58,047 nt of DNA from Phormidesmis priestleyi ULC007 (GTDB lineage Bacteria > Cyanobacteriota > Cyanobacteriia > Leptolyngbyales > Leptolyngbyaceae): assembly GCF_001895925.1 (NCBI RefSeq), contig NZ_MPPI01000028.1, positions 1 through 58,047 on the forward strand, in the 5' to 3' direction. Shown here one piece after another: positions 17,133 through 25,665 of this stretch. The notes beneath the pieces were generated by a model that was given only the letters and a program-made list of their open reading frames with translations, did not search any database and was not told the origin of the DNA. How positions within the stretch are numbered: the first letter of the stretch is position 1; each line of letters starts with the position of its first letter. The position numbers and the translations under genes are program-made.

Positions 17133-17408
17133 TTAGCTTCCGCAGGTCAAGATTCCTTCTTTCACTCCGTCAGTTCTCGTCTGCACTTGGAGCTTGGGTT
17201 GCTGTCCGGGATAGCATCGGACTAACGCTCGATCGCCACTCCGAGTCATGTACAAAATGTAGATGGGTTTACCGCCTAATACGGCTGGAACAAGCTGTGG
17301 AGGGGCAGGGGCAGTTGCAATCGCAGGTACTAAACTGGCAATGCCAAGAAATGCCCCGGTCGATCCGATCGCCAACGCTGAGAAACGGGTTACAAACTTC
17401 AGCTTCAT
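17133..17408 (-). CDS. Small secreted protein of unknown function (91 aa)
   Basis: I start at the ATG 17408 because GAGGTG lies 5 bases upstream and the product then opens with a classical signal peptide (MKLKFVTRFSALAIGSTGAF, cleavage after about IATA). The mature part of about 60 residues has two cysteines (VRCYPG and the C-terminal ILTCGS) that could form a disulfide. No recognised family. The stop lies just outside the MITE at 16957-17128. Confidence 0.6.
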   Translation of the reverse strand: MKLKFVTRFSALAIGSTGAFLGIASLVPAIATAPAPPQLVPAVLGGKPIYILYMTRSGDRALVRCYPGQQPKLQVQTRTDGVKEGILTCGS

Positions 17409-17555
17409 CTCACACCTCAGATAATAGTTTTGACTAAAGTTTTTAACTGACTTGTTCAGATTAAAAGACCGCCAATCTATTGTCAAATCAATGGATTGAG
17501 GGATTTGATTGACTGACTTCTCTCATCAGCCAATCAGAAGAGATTCAAACCCGAT

Positions 17556-18266
17556 TTAAAACTCTCGGATTGAAGGCTGTCCGTCTTTGATTTCTCCAAC
17601 GAGAACTAGGTCAGTCACGCCGACAAATAAACCGTTCTCTAACACACCAGGAATGTTGTTGAGGGTCTTCTCAAGATCAGCAGGATTGTCAATGCGATCG
17701 AACTTGACATCGATCACCAGATTGCCCTGATCTGTGACGACCGGGCCTGCTTTTTTGATGCCCATCCGCAGTTCGGGTTTGCCGCCTAACTTGACGATCG
17801 CTCGCATCACCGGAGTTACCGCCATCGGAATCACTTCGACCGGAAGCAAAAACGTTGACCCCAAATGCTCGACGAGTTTGCCGCTATCGACGACGACAAT
17901 AAACTGATTAGCGAGAGAATCGACGATTTTTTCTTGCGTATGGGCTGCCCCGCCCCCTTTGATCAAATTCTTGTGCGGATCGACTTCATCGGCTCCATCG
18001 ATCGCGACATCAATGTGATCAATTTCATCTAAGGTCACGAGCGGAATGCCATATCGTCTCGCCAACACGATCGCTTGAAACGAGGTCGGAACGCCTTTGA
18101 TGTCTTTCAGGTCGCCCGATTTGAGTCGATCGCCCAACGCCTGGATTGCGTAAGCAGTGGTTGACCCAGTGCCCAGCCCCACAATAGAACCAGACTGCAC
18201 TCTAGCGGCGGCGGCAACCCCCACCTGCTGCTTCATAATTTTTGCGGGGTCAGTTTCTACGCTCAT
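17556..18266 (-). CDS. rpiA: Ribose-5-phosphate isomerase A
   Basis: Interconverts ribose 5-phosphate and ribulose 5-phosphate in the Calvin cycle and pentose phosphate pathway. Family motifs: [15 protein letters not shown] (phosphate loop), DGADEVD (substrate-binding acidic loop) and [11 protein letters not shown] (catalytic region). I start at the ATG at 18266 (MSVETDPAK), 10 bases after GAGG; a TTG two codons earlier is less likely. The length of 236 is normal. Downstream of btpA with about 165 bases between them. Confidence 0.96.
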   Translation of the reverse strand: MSVETDPAKIMKQQVGVAAAARVQSGSIVGLGTGSTTAYAIQALGDRLKSGDLKDIKGVPTSFQAIVLARRYGIPLVTLDEIDHIDVAIDGADEVDPHKNLIKGGGAAHTQEKIVDSLANQFIVVVDSGKLVEHLGSTFLLPVEVIPMAVTPVMRAIVKLGGKPELRMGIKKAGPVVTDQGNLVIDVKFDRIDNPADLEKTLNNIPGVLENGLFVGVTDLVLVGEIKDGQPSIREF

Positions 18267-18433
18267 GATCAAAAGTCCTCAACAATTCGTCTAAAGGGTG
18301 AGGGGTCAATTGGCGACTCCTTCTCATCATTAATACTATCTGTACATGACCCTTCCATCAGCACTTAACCACTTGACACTCACGTCTCTAGGAGTTCAAA
18401 GTGCAGCATCCAGGTTTACCGTCTTGCTAATCT

Positions 18434-19282
18434 TTAGGAATGCAAACTCATTGAAGAAGCGGGTTTTGTCTGATTTTCTGGAGACACACTGCGACGAGTG
18501 GCTTCTACAAAACGGCTGACTCGAATCGGGTCGATCGCTTGCGATCGTTTTCCCTGACGCTTGAGCGAACTCGACACGATTACGCCATCCGCCGCCGTCA
18601 TCAATTTAGGAATATTCTCCCAATCGGCACCACTGCCAATAAAAACAGGCGTTCCTTGAGCGGCGGCGCTAGCGAGTTCTAAATCTTCTAGACTCGGAGG
18701 GCTGCCCGTTGCCCAACCAGAGAGAATCACTGCATCGGCTAAACCTCGCTCGATCGTGTCCTGCACAGCCGTTGTCAAATTGGGCGAACCTAACGGACGA
18801 GCGTGTTTCACCAATACATCAGCAAAGACTTTGACATCGCATCCTAACTCGCGACGATAGCGCAGCAGCTCATGGGCGCGACCCTCGATCATGCCTTGAT
18901 CGGTTGCCATGATGCCCGTCCAGACATTGACCCGAATGAATTGAGCTTGGACGCAAGCCGCGATCGCGAATGCACTTTGAGCATCATTTCGCAGCACATT
19001 GATCCCGATCGGCAGCGTCACCATATTCATCAATCGCTGGATCACGACTGTCATGGCGCTGACCACTGCCGGATCGACATGATCTTTAGGAAATGGGGCA
19101 TCAAAGAAATTTTCGACGATGATGCCATCTACGCCACCTGCTGCTAGAGCGGTTGCTTCTTGTTCGGCGCGATCGATGACTGCCTTGAGGCTGCCACCCC
19201 AACGCGGGGAGGTCGGCAGGGGCAATAAATGCACGACACCAATAATCGGATTAGGGGTTTTAAAGACTTGTTTTAGATCCAC
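18434..19282 (-). CDS. btpA: BtpA-family photosystem I biogenesis protein
   Basis: BtpA is an extrinsic thylakoid protein needed for stable photosystem I reaction-centre proteins in Synechocystis; its fold is TIM-barrel-like (PF03437). Diagnostic stretches are IIGVVHLLPLPTSPRWGG near the N-terminus, GGVDGIIVENFFDAPF, and FIGSGADWENIPKLM. The start is uncertain: the frame is open from a TTG at 19309, but homologues begin close to the GTG at 19282, which I prefer. About 282 residues. The last 20 residues (SVSPENQTKPASSMSLHS) are a variable tail. Confidence 0.9.
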   Translation of the reverse strand: MDLKQVFKTPNPIIGVVHLLPLPTSPRWGGSLKAVIDRAEQEATALAAGGVDGIIVENFFDAPFPKDHVDPAVVSAMTVVIQRLMNMVTLPIGINVLRNDAQSAFAIAACVQAQFIRVNVWTGIMATDQGMIEGRAHELLRYRRELGCDVKVFADVLVKHARPLGSPNLTTAVQDTIERGLADAVILSGWATGSPPSLEDLELASAAAQGTPVFIGSGADWENIPKLMTAADGVIVSSSLKRQGKRSQAIDPIRVSRFVEATRRSVSPENQTKPASSMSLHS

Positions 19283-19474
19283 GTATCCAATGTTTGGCTT
19301 CAGCAGCAAAGGTTCAACTGATTCAAATGATAGCTGTTTACCGTACCCGAATTCGCTCTATGAAAGGTCTTCTAGGCTCAAGTCTGTTCCTCTATAGTGA
19401 GAGAAACCTTACTCAAAGCACTTATGTTGCTTCATCTGAGTACTTGGCTAGAAGTTGAAACTGAGGGTTTTCTC

Positions 19475-19702
19475 ATGAATAGCAGCACCGACTCGGAAAA
19501 TTACGTTCTGTCGCCAGATTCGATCAAGGCTTATCGTTATGCAGTCTACTTCGAGAGTGAGTGGCTGTGGAAGGAAAAAAATTCGCTGTGTCGGGCAAAT
19601 GCAGCGCGGAGACTTGCAGAGTTGACGGCTAAACTTGCTGAGATGGAAGACGAAGAAGCGAGAGAACTTTCAGAGCAAGATTCGGCTAGTGAAACCGCTT
19701 AA
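19475..19702 (+). CDS. Small hypothetical protein (75 aa)
   Basis: ATG at 19475 follows GAGGG (19463-19467) with good spacing. The protein begins MNSSTDSENYVLSPDSIKAY and ends in an acidic coiled-coil-like helix (RRLAELTAKLAEMEDEEARE). Upstream in-frame codons exist, but lack a ribosome site. No known family. Divergent from btpA. Confidence 0.6.
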   Translation: MNSSTDSENYVLSPDSIKAYRYAVYFESEWLWKEKNSLCRANAARRLAELTAKLAEMEDEEARELSEQDSASETA

Positions 19703-19727
19703 TTAATAGAGCGATCGACTAGGTTTT

Positions 19728-19879
19728 CTATGAATGATTCAAAATCTGCCGACTGAAGCCAGATTCAACGTCTGCGATCGCTTCTTTTGTCAGATTTTCC
19801 ATCGCAATGTCTTTCTCTTATTGTTCGTTCCATTGCTGCTGGTTTAACTCAAAAAGCTGACGAAAAAGAGTGACTTTTC
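19728..19879 (-). pseudogene. Possible decayed small ORF downstream of the RHH gene
   Basis: On the minus strand a frame reads KVTLFRQLFELNQQQWNEQ, then a TAA, then EKDIAMENLTKEAIADVESG to a TAG at 19728-19730. The sense of a single protein broken by one stop is intuitive, not proven. It lies on the far side of the 189-bp MITE from the ribbon-helix-helix gene at 20086-20250 and could be a ruined partner of it. Low confidence. Confidence 0.25.
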
Positions 19880-19887
19880 ATAGACAT

Positions 19888-20076
19888 TAGGACTTACGCA
19901 TTGACAGAAAACAGTAGTATGCACTTTTGATATTTGGTATCCAAAACTACACTTTTTAACAGGCTTTCAAGTGATTTTGAACAAGAACTCAGGTTCAAAG
20001 TCGTTTCTTAGAAATGCTGTAACCCAGTAATTGCGTTAATGCACACCTGCATTTTCGGGTCAATGCGTAAGTCCTA
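19888..20076. mobile_element. 189-bp MITE with perfect 18-bp terminal inverted repeats and a 5-bp target duplication
   Basis: The left end TAGGACTTACGCATTGAC (19888-19905) is the exact reverse complement of the right end GTCAATGCGTAAGTCCTA (20059-20076). GACAT flanks the element on both sides (19883-19887 and 20077-20081), a clear target-site duplication. There is no coding capacity inside, so it would need a transposase in trans. It sits five bases beyond the TSD from the stop codon of a minus-strand ribbon-helix-helix gene. Confidence 0.88.
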
Positions 20077-20085
20077 GACATATTG

Positions 20086-20250
20086 CTAATCCTCTTTTGA
20101 AAGCTTGGGCAAGACCCTATCAAGAAGTTCTTCTAAGATTGCTCCCATTGATTTACCAGTCTTGGCACTTTCAATTTTCAGGCGGGTTTTAATCTCTTCA
20201 TCAATTTCTACTCTCAGCCAATCTCTTTTTTTTTCAAGCTTCCCAGCCAT
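20086..20250 (-). CDS. Ribbon-helix-helix (CopG/Arc-like) protein, 54 aa
   Basis: Translated from ATG at 20250 the product is MAGKLEKKRDWLRVEIDEEI followed by KTRLKIESAKTGKSMGAILE and ELLDRVLPKLSKED. The pattern of a short beta strand (WLRVEID), a helix (EEIKTRLKIESAKTG) and a second helix after KSMG is that of a ribbon-helix-helix DNA-binding domain, common in antitoxins and plasmid regulators. No intact toxin gene is adjacent, but possible debris lies beyond the MITE at 19888-20076. It may be an orphan antitoxin. Confidence 0.65.
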   Translation of the reverse strand: MAGKLEKKRDWLRVEIDEEIKTRLKIESAKTGKSMGAILEELLDRVLPKLSKED

Positions 20251-20374
20251 TCTGAAATCACCACTTGCTTACTCAACTATTAAGCATTACTGCCACTCTT
20301 CAATACAATGGCACTATTGACATGACTAGCATTACTAGCAAAACTGTGATATTTGTCAAATATGCCAAAAGTCA

Positions 20375-20416
20375 AAAGCCAGTGCATTCCGGCGGTCAAC
20401 CTTCAGCACTGGCTTT
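20375..20416. terminator. Hairpin between small genes (possible terminator or repeat)
   Basis: AAAGCCAGTGC at 20375-20385 pairs perfectly with GCACTGGCTTT at 20406-20416 over a 20-base loop. There is no T run after it on the plus strand, so termination is uncertain; it could also be a regulatory hairpin in the leader of the gene at 20447. Confidence 0.45.
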
Positions 20417-20446
20417 GGCTCCTATTCGTTCGGAGACATGATTATT

Positions 20447-20617
20447 ATGAGCTATCGCAGACGACTACAAACCTGGACAGTGATTCGGTTACTGCCAAGA
20501 ATGCAGCGAGTCACCATCGGACGGTTTAACCACTATTCCGATGCAGAAGGACATCTACAAATTTTGCGGCGACTTATCCCCGAAGGAGAATTTCTGCTAA
20601 TTTTCGATCCTTGGTGA
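20447..20617 (+). CDS. Small conserved cyanobacterial protein (56 aa)
   Basis: Reads MSYRRRLQTWTVIRLLPRMQ, then RVTIGRFNHYSDAEGHLQIL and RRLIPEGEFLLIFDPW. The second half (a GRF..YSDAEGHL..LRRLIP...F.I.FD pattern) resembles small cyanobacterial proteins of unknown function that I have seen in many genomes. An in-frame ATG at 20438 overlaps too closely with GGAG (20432-20435), so the ATG at 20447 is the better start. Function unknown. Confidence 0.6.
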   Translation: MSYRRRLQTWTVIRLLPRMQRVTIGRFNHYSDAEGHLQILRRLIPEGEFLLIFDPW

Positions 20618-20689
20618 TTTGATTTTAGGAGTGGGCGATCGTTTCCGAAGTTCCAAAAGATCGCTCCAAAAAACGATCGCCCACTTCAA

Positions 20690-22210
20690 TTACTCCTCCG
20701 CCTCAGCGCTCTCAGTTTGTTGACGCGACTTGCTTCCTGCAAGAGCGATCGCCATCGCATCCACCACCCGCGACACTGGAATCACCTCCATTCCCGGCAC
20801 ATTAGAATAGGAACCTTTGGGCACGATCGCCCGCTTAAATCCCAGTTTTGCCGCTTCTTTTAGCCGCAATTCCATTTGAGACACCGATCGTACCTGTCCG
20901 CCTAAACCAACTTCACCGATGACGACGGTTTGCGGATCGATCGAGCGATCGCGGAAACTTGCCGCCACTGCCACCGCAATGCCCAAATCTGCCGCAGGTT
21001 CCCCCACGCTCAGACCGCCCGAAGACGCAACATAAGCATCGAGTTTAGAGAGCGGAATGCCAACTCGTTTCTCTAGCACTGCCAGGATTTGCAGCAGCCG
21101 ATTGTATTCAATCCCGGTGGTCGATCGGCGCGGAGAACTATAGCTCGTCGCACTGACCAACGCTTGCAGTTCAACGACGATCGGGCGAGTTCCTTCACAG
21201 GCGACGATCGTCGCCGTCCCCGGCGTGGCTTCTTCTCGGTTCCCCAAAAATAGCTCTGACGGGTTAAGAACTTCTTGCAATCCCTGATCGACCATTTCAA
21301 ACACGCCGATTTCATGAGTCGCGCCGAAACGATTCTTAACAGAGCGCAACAGGCGGTGACTCGCGAAGCGATCGCCCTCAAAATAAAGCACAGTATCTAC
21401 GAGGTGTTCTAGAACTTTGGGCCCAGCGATCGCGCCTTCTTTGGTGACGTGTCCGACAATAAACAGCGTGATGTTCTGCCGTTTGGCGACCTGCATCAGC
21501 ACTGATGTACACTCCCGCACCTGAGACACCGAACCCGGAGCCGAACTCAACGAACTGTAGTAAAGCGCTTGAATACTGTCAATCACCGCTACAGCAGGTT
21601 TGAGCGCCTCCAGTTCGACGAGAATCGTATCTAAATCGGTTTCGGGAAGCAGGTAAAGGTCGGCATCGGTGGCGATCGCGTTTTTAGGAGTCGCAGAATC
21701 TAGCGAACTCTCAGAGGTCTCATCAGTTTCTACCTGTTGACCAATTCCCAACCGTTGCGCCCTCAGCTTCACCTGTTGCCCCGATTCCTCAGCGCAAACA
21801 TAGAGCGTTCGATAGCGGGTGGCCAGTCGATTTGCCGTTTGCAGCAGCAGCGTCGATTTGCCGATGCCGGGGTCGCCACCAATCAAAACCAGCGAACCCG
21901 GTACAATTCCTCCACCGAGAACTCGATCGAGTTCGGTGTATCCAGACGACAAGCGAGACTGAGGATGATCGGTAATTTGAGTTAAGGTCAGCGACGAAAC
22001 CGCCTGAGCCGTGGCATTACGGGCTGAGGTGCGGCTTTTGCCGCTGGTTCTGATTTGAGCGACCTGACCAATTCCAGCCGAAGAGTTTGTCGATCGTACC
22101 ACCTGTTCTTCTAGAGAATTCCAGGCAGCACACGACGAGCAACGACCCAGATATTGGGGAGATTCTGCCCCACATTGGTTACAAACAAAGTGCGATCGTA
22201 GTTTTGGCAT
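20690..22210 (-). CDS. radA: DNA repair protein RadA
   Basis: RadA is a RecA-like ATPase that promotes branch migration in recombination. Visible in order: a four-cysteine zinc finger (Cys10, Cys13, Cys24, Cys27), a Walker A (GGDPGIGKSTLL, near residue 112), the RadA-specific KNRFG motif (VKNRFGATHEIG), and a C-terminal Lon-protease-like domain (DAYVASSGGLSVGEPAADLG). A 35-residue variable insert (TDETSESSLDSATPKN) sits in the RecA-like core. Length 506. Divergent from rpaB, with about 170 bases of shared upstream DNA. Confidence 0.97.
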   Translation of the reverse strand: MPKLRSHFVCNQCGAESPQYLGRCSSCAAWNSLEEQVVRSTNSSAGIGQVAQIRTSGKSRTSARNATAQAVSSLTLTQITDHPQSRLSSGYTELDRVLGGGIVPGSLVLIGGDPGIGKSTLLLQTANRLATRYRTLYVCAEESGQQVKLRAQRLGIGQQVETDETSESSLDSATPKNAIATDADLYLLPETDLDTILVELEALKPAVAVIDSIQALYYSSLSSAPGSVSQVRECTSVLMQVAKRQNITLFIVGHVTKEGAIAGPKVLEHLVDTVLYFEGDRFASHRLLRSVKNRFGATHEIGVFEMVDQGLQEVLNPSELFLGNREEATPGTATIVACEGTRPIVVELQALVSATSYSSPRRSTTGIEYNRLLQILAVLEKRVGIPLSKLDAYVASSGGLSVGEPAADLGIAVAVAASFRDRSIDPQTVVIGEVGLGGQVRSVSQMELRLKEAAKLGFKRAIVPKGSYSNVPGMEVIPVSRVVDAMAIALAGSKSRQQTESAEAEE

Positions 22211-22381
22211 TACAAAAATTATCGTGATATTCCTTCATAAAGTAGACAATCGTTAAGAAAGTCGGAAGGTCAGTGATAGTGAGGCTTTGACGAACTGAAA
22301 ATTGTGAAGTGAGTTACTATCTTAATGATAAAGTACAAAAAATTAACGATCAGAGATTTGACCTAGGGAGCGTTGAAGAAG

Positions 22382-23113
22382 TTGGAAAATCACAAAGAAA
22401 AAATATTAGTCGTCGATGACGAGGCAAGCATTCGCCGCATCCTTGAAACTCGTCTTTCAATGATTGGCTATGATGTCGTTACGGCTGCTGATGGAGAAGA
22501 AGCCCTCGACACATTTCGTAACTCTGAACCCGATCTGGTCGTTCTCGACGTGATGATGCCAAAACTTGACGGCTATGGAGTCTGTCAAGAACTGCGGAAA
22601 GAGTCAGATGTGCCCATTATTATGCTAACGGCGCTTGGAGACGTTGCCGATCGCATCACAGGCTTAGAGCTAGGAGCAGATGATTATGTCGTCAAACCCT
22701 TCTCGCCTAAAGAGCTAGAAGCCCGAATTCGCTCAGTCTTGCGGCGAGTTGAGAAAACAGGCGCACCCGGAATTCCCAGTTCTGGTGTGATTCACATCAA
22801 CACGATTCGGATTGACACCAACAAGCGCCAAGTCTATAAAGGCGATGAGCGCATTCGGCTGACTGGAATGGAATTTAGTCTTTTAGAATTGTTGGTCAGC
22901 CGCTCTGGAGAGCCGTTTTCTCGATCGGAGATTTTGCAAGAAGTGTGGGGCTACACGCCTGAACGTCACGTTGACACTCGTGTGGTCGATGTCCATATCT
23001 CTCGCCTGCGCGCCAAGCTAGAAGACGATCCCAGCAATCCAGAACTGATTTTAACCGCTAGAGGAACGGGCTATCTCTTCCAGCGAATTCTTGAACCGGG
23101 TGAGGTCGAGTAA
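22382..23113 (+). CDS. rpaB: Response regulator RpaB (OmpR/PhoB family)
   Basis: Essential cyanobacterial transcription factor that binds HLR1 sites and controls high-light and photosystem genes with the NblS kinase. Receiver domain with phospho-acceptor Asp56 (LVVLDVMMPKLDG) and a C-terminal winged helix (SRSEILQEVWGYTPERHVDT). Start codon: homologues begin ENHKEKILVVDDE, matching the TTG at 22382; another TTG at 22373 is closer to the AGGGAG site (22365-22370) but too close for normal spacing. Both are TTG, and there is no ATG option. About 243 residues. Confidence 0.92.
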   Translation: MENHKEKILVVDDEASIRRILETRLSMIGYDVVTAADGEEALDTFRNSEPDLVVLDVMMPKLDGYGVCQELRKESDVPIIMLTALGDVADRITGLELGADDYVVKPFSPKELEARIRSVLRRVEKTGAPGIPSSGVIHINTIRIDTNKRQVYKGDERIRLTGMEFSLLELLVSRSGEPFSRSEILQEVWGYTPERHVDTRVVDVHISRLRAKLEDDPSNPELILTARGTGYLFQRILEPGEVE

Positions 23114-23128
23114 TTTCTGAAGAATCAT

Positions 23129-23157
23129 GAGTTTTGAGTTCTTGAAATTCAAAACTC
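23129..23157. terminator. Hairpin between convergent rpaB and the RTX gene
   Basis: GAGTTTTGA at 23129-23137 pairs with TCAAAACTC at 23149-23157 around an 11-base loop. It lies between two convergent genes, the usual place for a bidirectional terminator. The stem is AT-rich and short. A related palindrome occurs between ccmM and ccmN. Confidence 0.45.
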
Positions 23158-23165
23158 TCTAGCAT

Positions 23166-25343
23166 TTAATCTCTGATCAAACTTGAAGCGTTTGGCAAAA
23201 AGATGTCCGTCGTTAAGGAGCTTGCTGTGACACCCGATAGAGACATCAGCAGGGAGCCATCAGGCTTAAATCGAATCAAAGTGCTGCTGTTGAGTTCGGT
23301 TCCTGGCTCGATCGCAACTTGGTCAATCTGGATGTCCGCAGGCAAGCCAATGCGATCTTCGCCAACCTGAAAGTCGATGACTTGGCTCAATCCATTCCGG
23401 CATAGCCTGAAGACATCGGCACCCGCTCCTCCAGTCAGCCAGTTGTTCCCTGTTCCGCCATCGAGAATATCGGCACCTGTTCCGCCCCAGAGAATGTCAT
23501 CGCTTGCGCCACCCCGAAGAATATCATCGCCACCGAGTCCTTTAAGGAAATCATTTCCACCCTGACTATTGATCACGTCGTTAGAATCGTCGAAGCCCAT
23601 CACATCGTTATCCGAGTCATTCAGAAAGGTGACTGAGTTTCGGTTGAAGACTTGAGCAATGATCAGGTTAGCATCTATCACATCAAACGAGTCTTGAATG
23701 GAAGTTGTTTCTCCGTTAAACACGATGTTGCCTAGCATGAGCGGAGTTTCACTGATGGTCAAGAAGTTGTCAAGATTTTCTAGGTTAAAATCCTTGAGGA
23801 TAATGCTTATATTTTGTACATCCGCAAATGTGAGGGTCAAATCATTGCCTTGCTGATCGAGGAGCAGATTTTTGGCGATCAGTTGCGGTCCCTGAAAGTA
23901 GAGAGTATCCACTTCTCGAATAATGTCGTCTGAAGGATTTCTGTTTGTGCCAACGCCCCCAAAATTTCTGACTTCGTAACTGCCTGTTGTCAGCGTAAAA
24001 GAGTGGATTCCCCCAGAGCCATCCAAGACTTGAGGAGGAGCGATGACCACTATTTCAGGAGTCACGATCGAATGCGTTTTCTCTAGCTCTTGAGTTCTGG
24101 GCTTGCCAATATCTGCGCTCAGATCAGGGCGATCGCTAGGCTGATTTGTTGATTCGCTACTGGGATCGGCGAATGAGACAGCAGGATTTGTCTGGTTGAA
24201 TGAGATGGATGGAGATCGTGGCGTTTCTTTAGGGAGGCTAAACCTCAGAAGCAGTGTGGTATTGAAGCCTGTCACATCTAGGTTATCAAAATCGCTGCCT
24301 GCAAAAATGAAAGGATTAGGGATAAAAATTGCTCGATCGTCGTCCGATTCAACCCATTCAGGCGAGGCACGATCGGGGGAGCCACTGTGCTGAGATTTGG
24401 TGTTTTGTGAATTCATCGACGTGCTCAAATCGTAGTTTCGCACCAAGGATGAAGGTGTTGGAGCAGGCGATCGCTGCACCGTTTCAAATGGAGAATCAGA
24501 GCGATTGTCATTTTTTGAGATTTGGGACAACAACCACAATCCAGAAAATTGTCCGCCTTGATTCGCTAACTGGTTTAGTTTTCCATCATTAGCATTGTTA
24601 AATGTATTTGCAGCAGCTTGCTTAATTGTATTTTCGTGAGCATTCAATGCTGCGTTGCTATTTAAGCGACTGGTCGTAGGTGCGTGAAACTCGATCGTCC
24701 TTCTCTGAAATGCACTTTTGCTTAGTGTAAGCAGTATCAGCTTGTCAGAAGTTTTACTATAATCAATTCTCTGAAATTTCGCCGAGATGCGTCGAGTCAA
24801 GTGACGAACGATCGCCCCAACTGCTGCGAGAATTGCCGGGCTAGTCGCAGCCTCTTGATTGCTTTCCGACGCATTTTCAGCGGTTTTAGCAGAGGTACTA
24901 AACTCTTGGGCAATGTGTTCTAATAACTGCTCCACTGTCCAGATCGACACTGCGCGATCGCCGCCCACATATCTGTATGGTTTGTAGGTGATCAGTGCAG
25001 AGACTCGATGAACGATCGCAAACTCTAACTCTGCTGCCGCCAATTTTTCGGATGCGAGCGCTCTGCCTTTCTTATACTGATAGCGAGGCGGAATTTCTAC
25101 ACCGGATTGCTGAAGCTGCCAAAGGATAGATGCTCGTTTAGCAGCACTCAAGTCACTTAAGATTGAGTCGAGTGTCGCTGGAGCGACCATAACCTTGACT
25201 CCGATAGCTGGACAGCATTGATGAATTTGCTGTAAAAGATCCCAGCACAAATATCTCTGCTCTGTGATGAAGCCAGAGGGTTCTCCATATAGACGAGCTA
25301 ACGTATCGCTTGCAAGGGTAATGAGACTCATCAGTTGCTGCAC
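23166..25343 (-). CDS. Large RTX-type calcium-binding protein with an unusual N-terminal domain
   Basis: A 725-residue protein. The C-terminus has a block of glycine- and aspartate-rich nonapeptides (GGNDFLKGLGGDDILRGG, GGTGADILDGG, GGAGADVF) that bind calcium and are typical of RTX exoproteins secreted by type I systems. The first 150 residues are quite different: a mixed alpha/beta segment (LITLASDTLARLYGEPSG, GVKVMVAPATLDSIL) that I cannot assign with confidence; a PIN-like fold is one possibility. A Ser/Asn/Pro-rich linker joins the parts. No signal peptide. The start is a GTG preceded by GAGG. Function unknown; no type I exporter is in the window. Confidence 0.6.
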   Translation of the reverse strand: MQQLMSLITLASDTLARLYGEPSGFITEQRYLCWDLLQQIHQCCPAIGVKVMVAPATLDSILSDLSAAKRASILWQLQQSGVEIPPRYQYKKGRALASEKLAAAELEFAIVHRVSALITYKPYRYVGGDRAVSIWTVEQLLEHIAQEFSTSAKTAENASESNQEAATSPAILAAVGAIVRHLTRRISAKFQRIDYSKTSDKLILLTLSKSAFQRRTIEFHAPTTSRLNSNAALNAHENTIKQAAANTFNNANDGKLNQLANQGGQFSGLWLLSQISKNDNRSDSPFETVQRSPAPTPSSLVRNYDLSTSMNSQNTKSQHSGSPDRASPEWVESDDDRAIFIPNPFIFAGSDFDNLDVTGFNTTLLLRFSLPKETPRSPSISFNQTNPAVSFADPSSESTNQPSDRPDLSADIGKPRTQELEKTHSIVTPEIVVIAPPQVLDGSGGIHSFTLTTGSYEVRNFGGVGTNRNPSDDIIREVDTLYFQGPQLIAKNLLLDQQGNDLTLTFADVQNISIILKDFNLENLDNFLTISETPLMLGNIVFNGETTSIQDSFDVIDANLIIAQVFNRNSVTFLNDSDNDVMGFDDSNDVINSQGGNDFLKGLGGDDILRGGASDDILWGGTGADILDGGTGNNWLTGGAGADVFRLCRNGLSQVIDFQVGEDRIGLPADIQIDQVAIEPGTELNSSTLIRFKPDGSLLMSLSGVTASSLTTDIFLPNASSLIRD

Positions 25344-25665
25344 CCCGCCCTCAAAAGAGTAGTGACTGGGATCTCCTAGCTAGTCAGGAGACTGTTTGAC
25401 AACAAAGTCAGCAAAGATTCTAGGCGCACATCCAGGAATGGCGAATTTGTGCTTGCGATAGTAAGCCGCAATCTGTTTGGGAGTGCAATCCCGATTTTAT
25501 TTCTTGGCTATTACTTTTTACATAGGTTAACACAATTCTAAGCGTTGGGTAGGTATTAATACTAGATTTAAGTTTTAAGGCGAAAAAAGGGTGCGATCGC
25601 AGCAGTCAAAAGAACGCAACAAACTTAGCTGCTAAGAACGAGGCTCCCACAGGCTCTATTCTTAA
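25344..25665. other. Intergenic region upstream of the RTX gene
   Basis: Holds a minus-strand open stretch without a start codon that reads DCTPKQIAAYYRKHKFAIPG and ends in a TAG at about 25380. It may be the end of a lost gene. Nothing else recognised. Confidence 0.3.
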
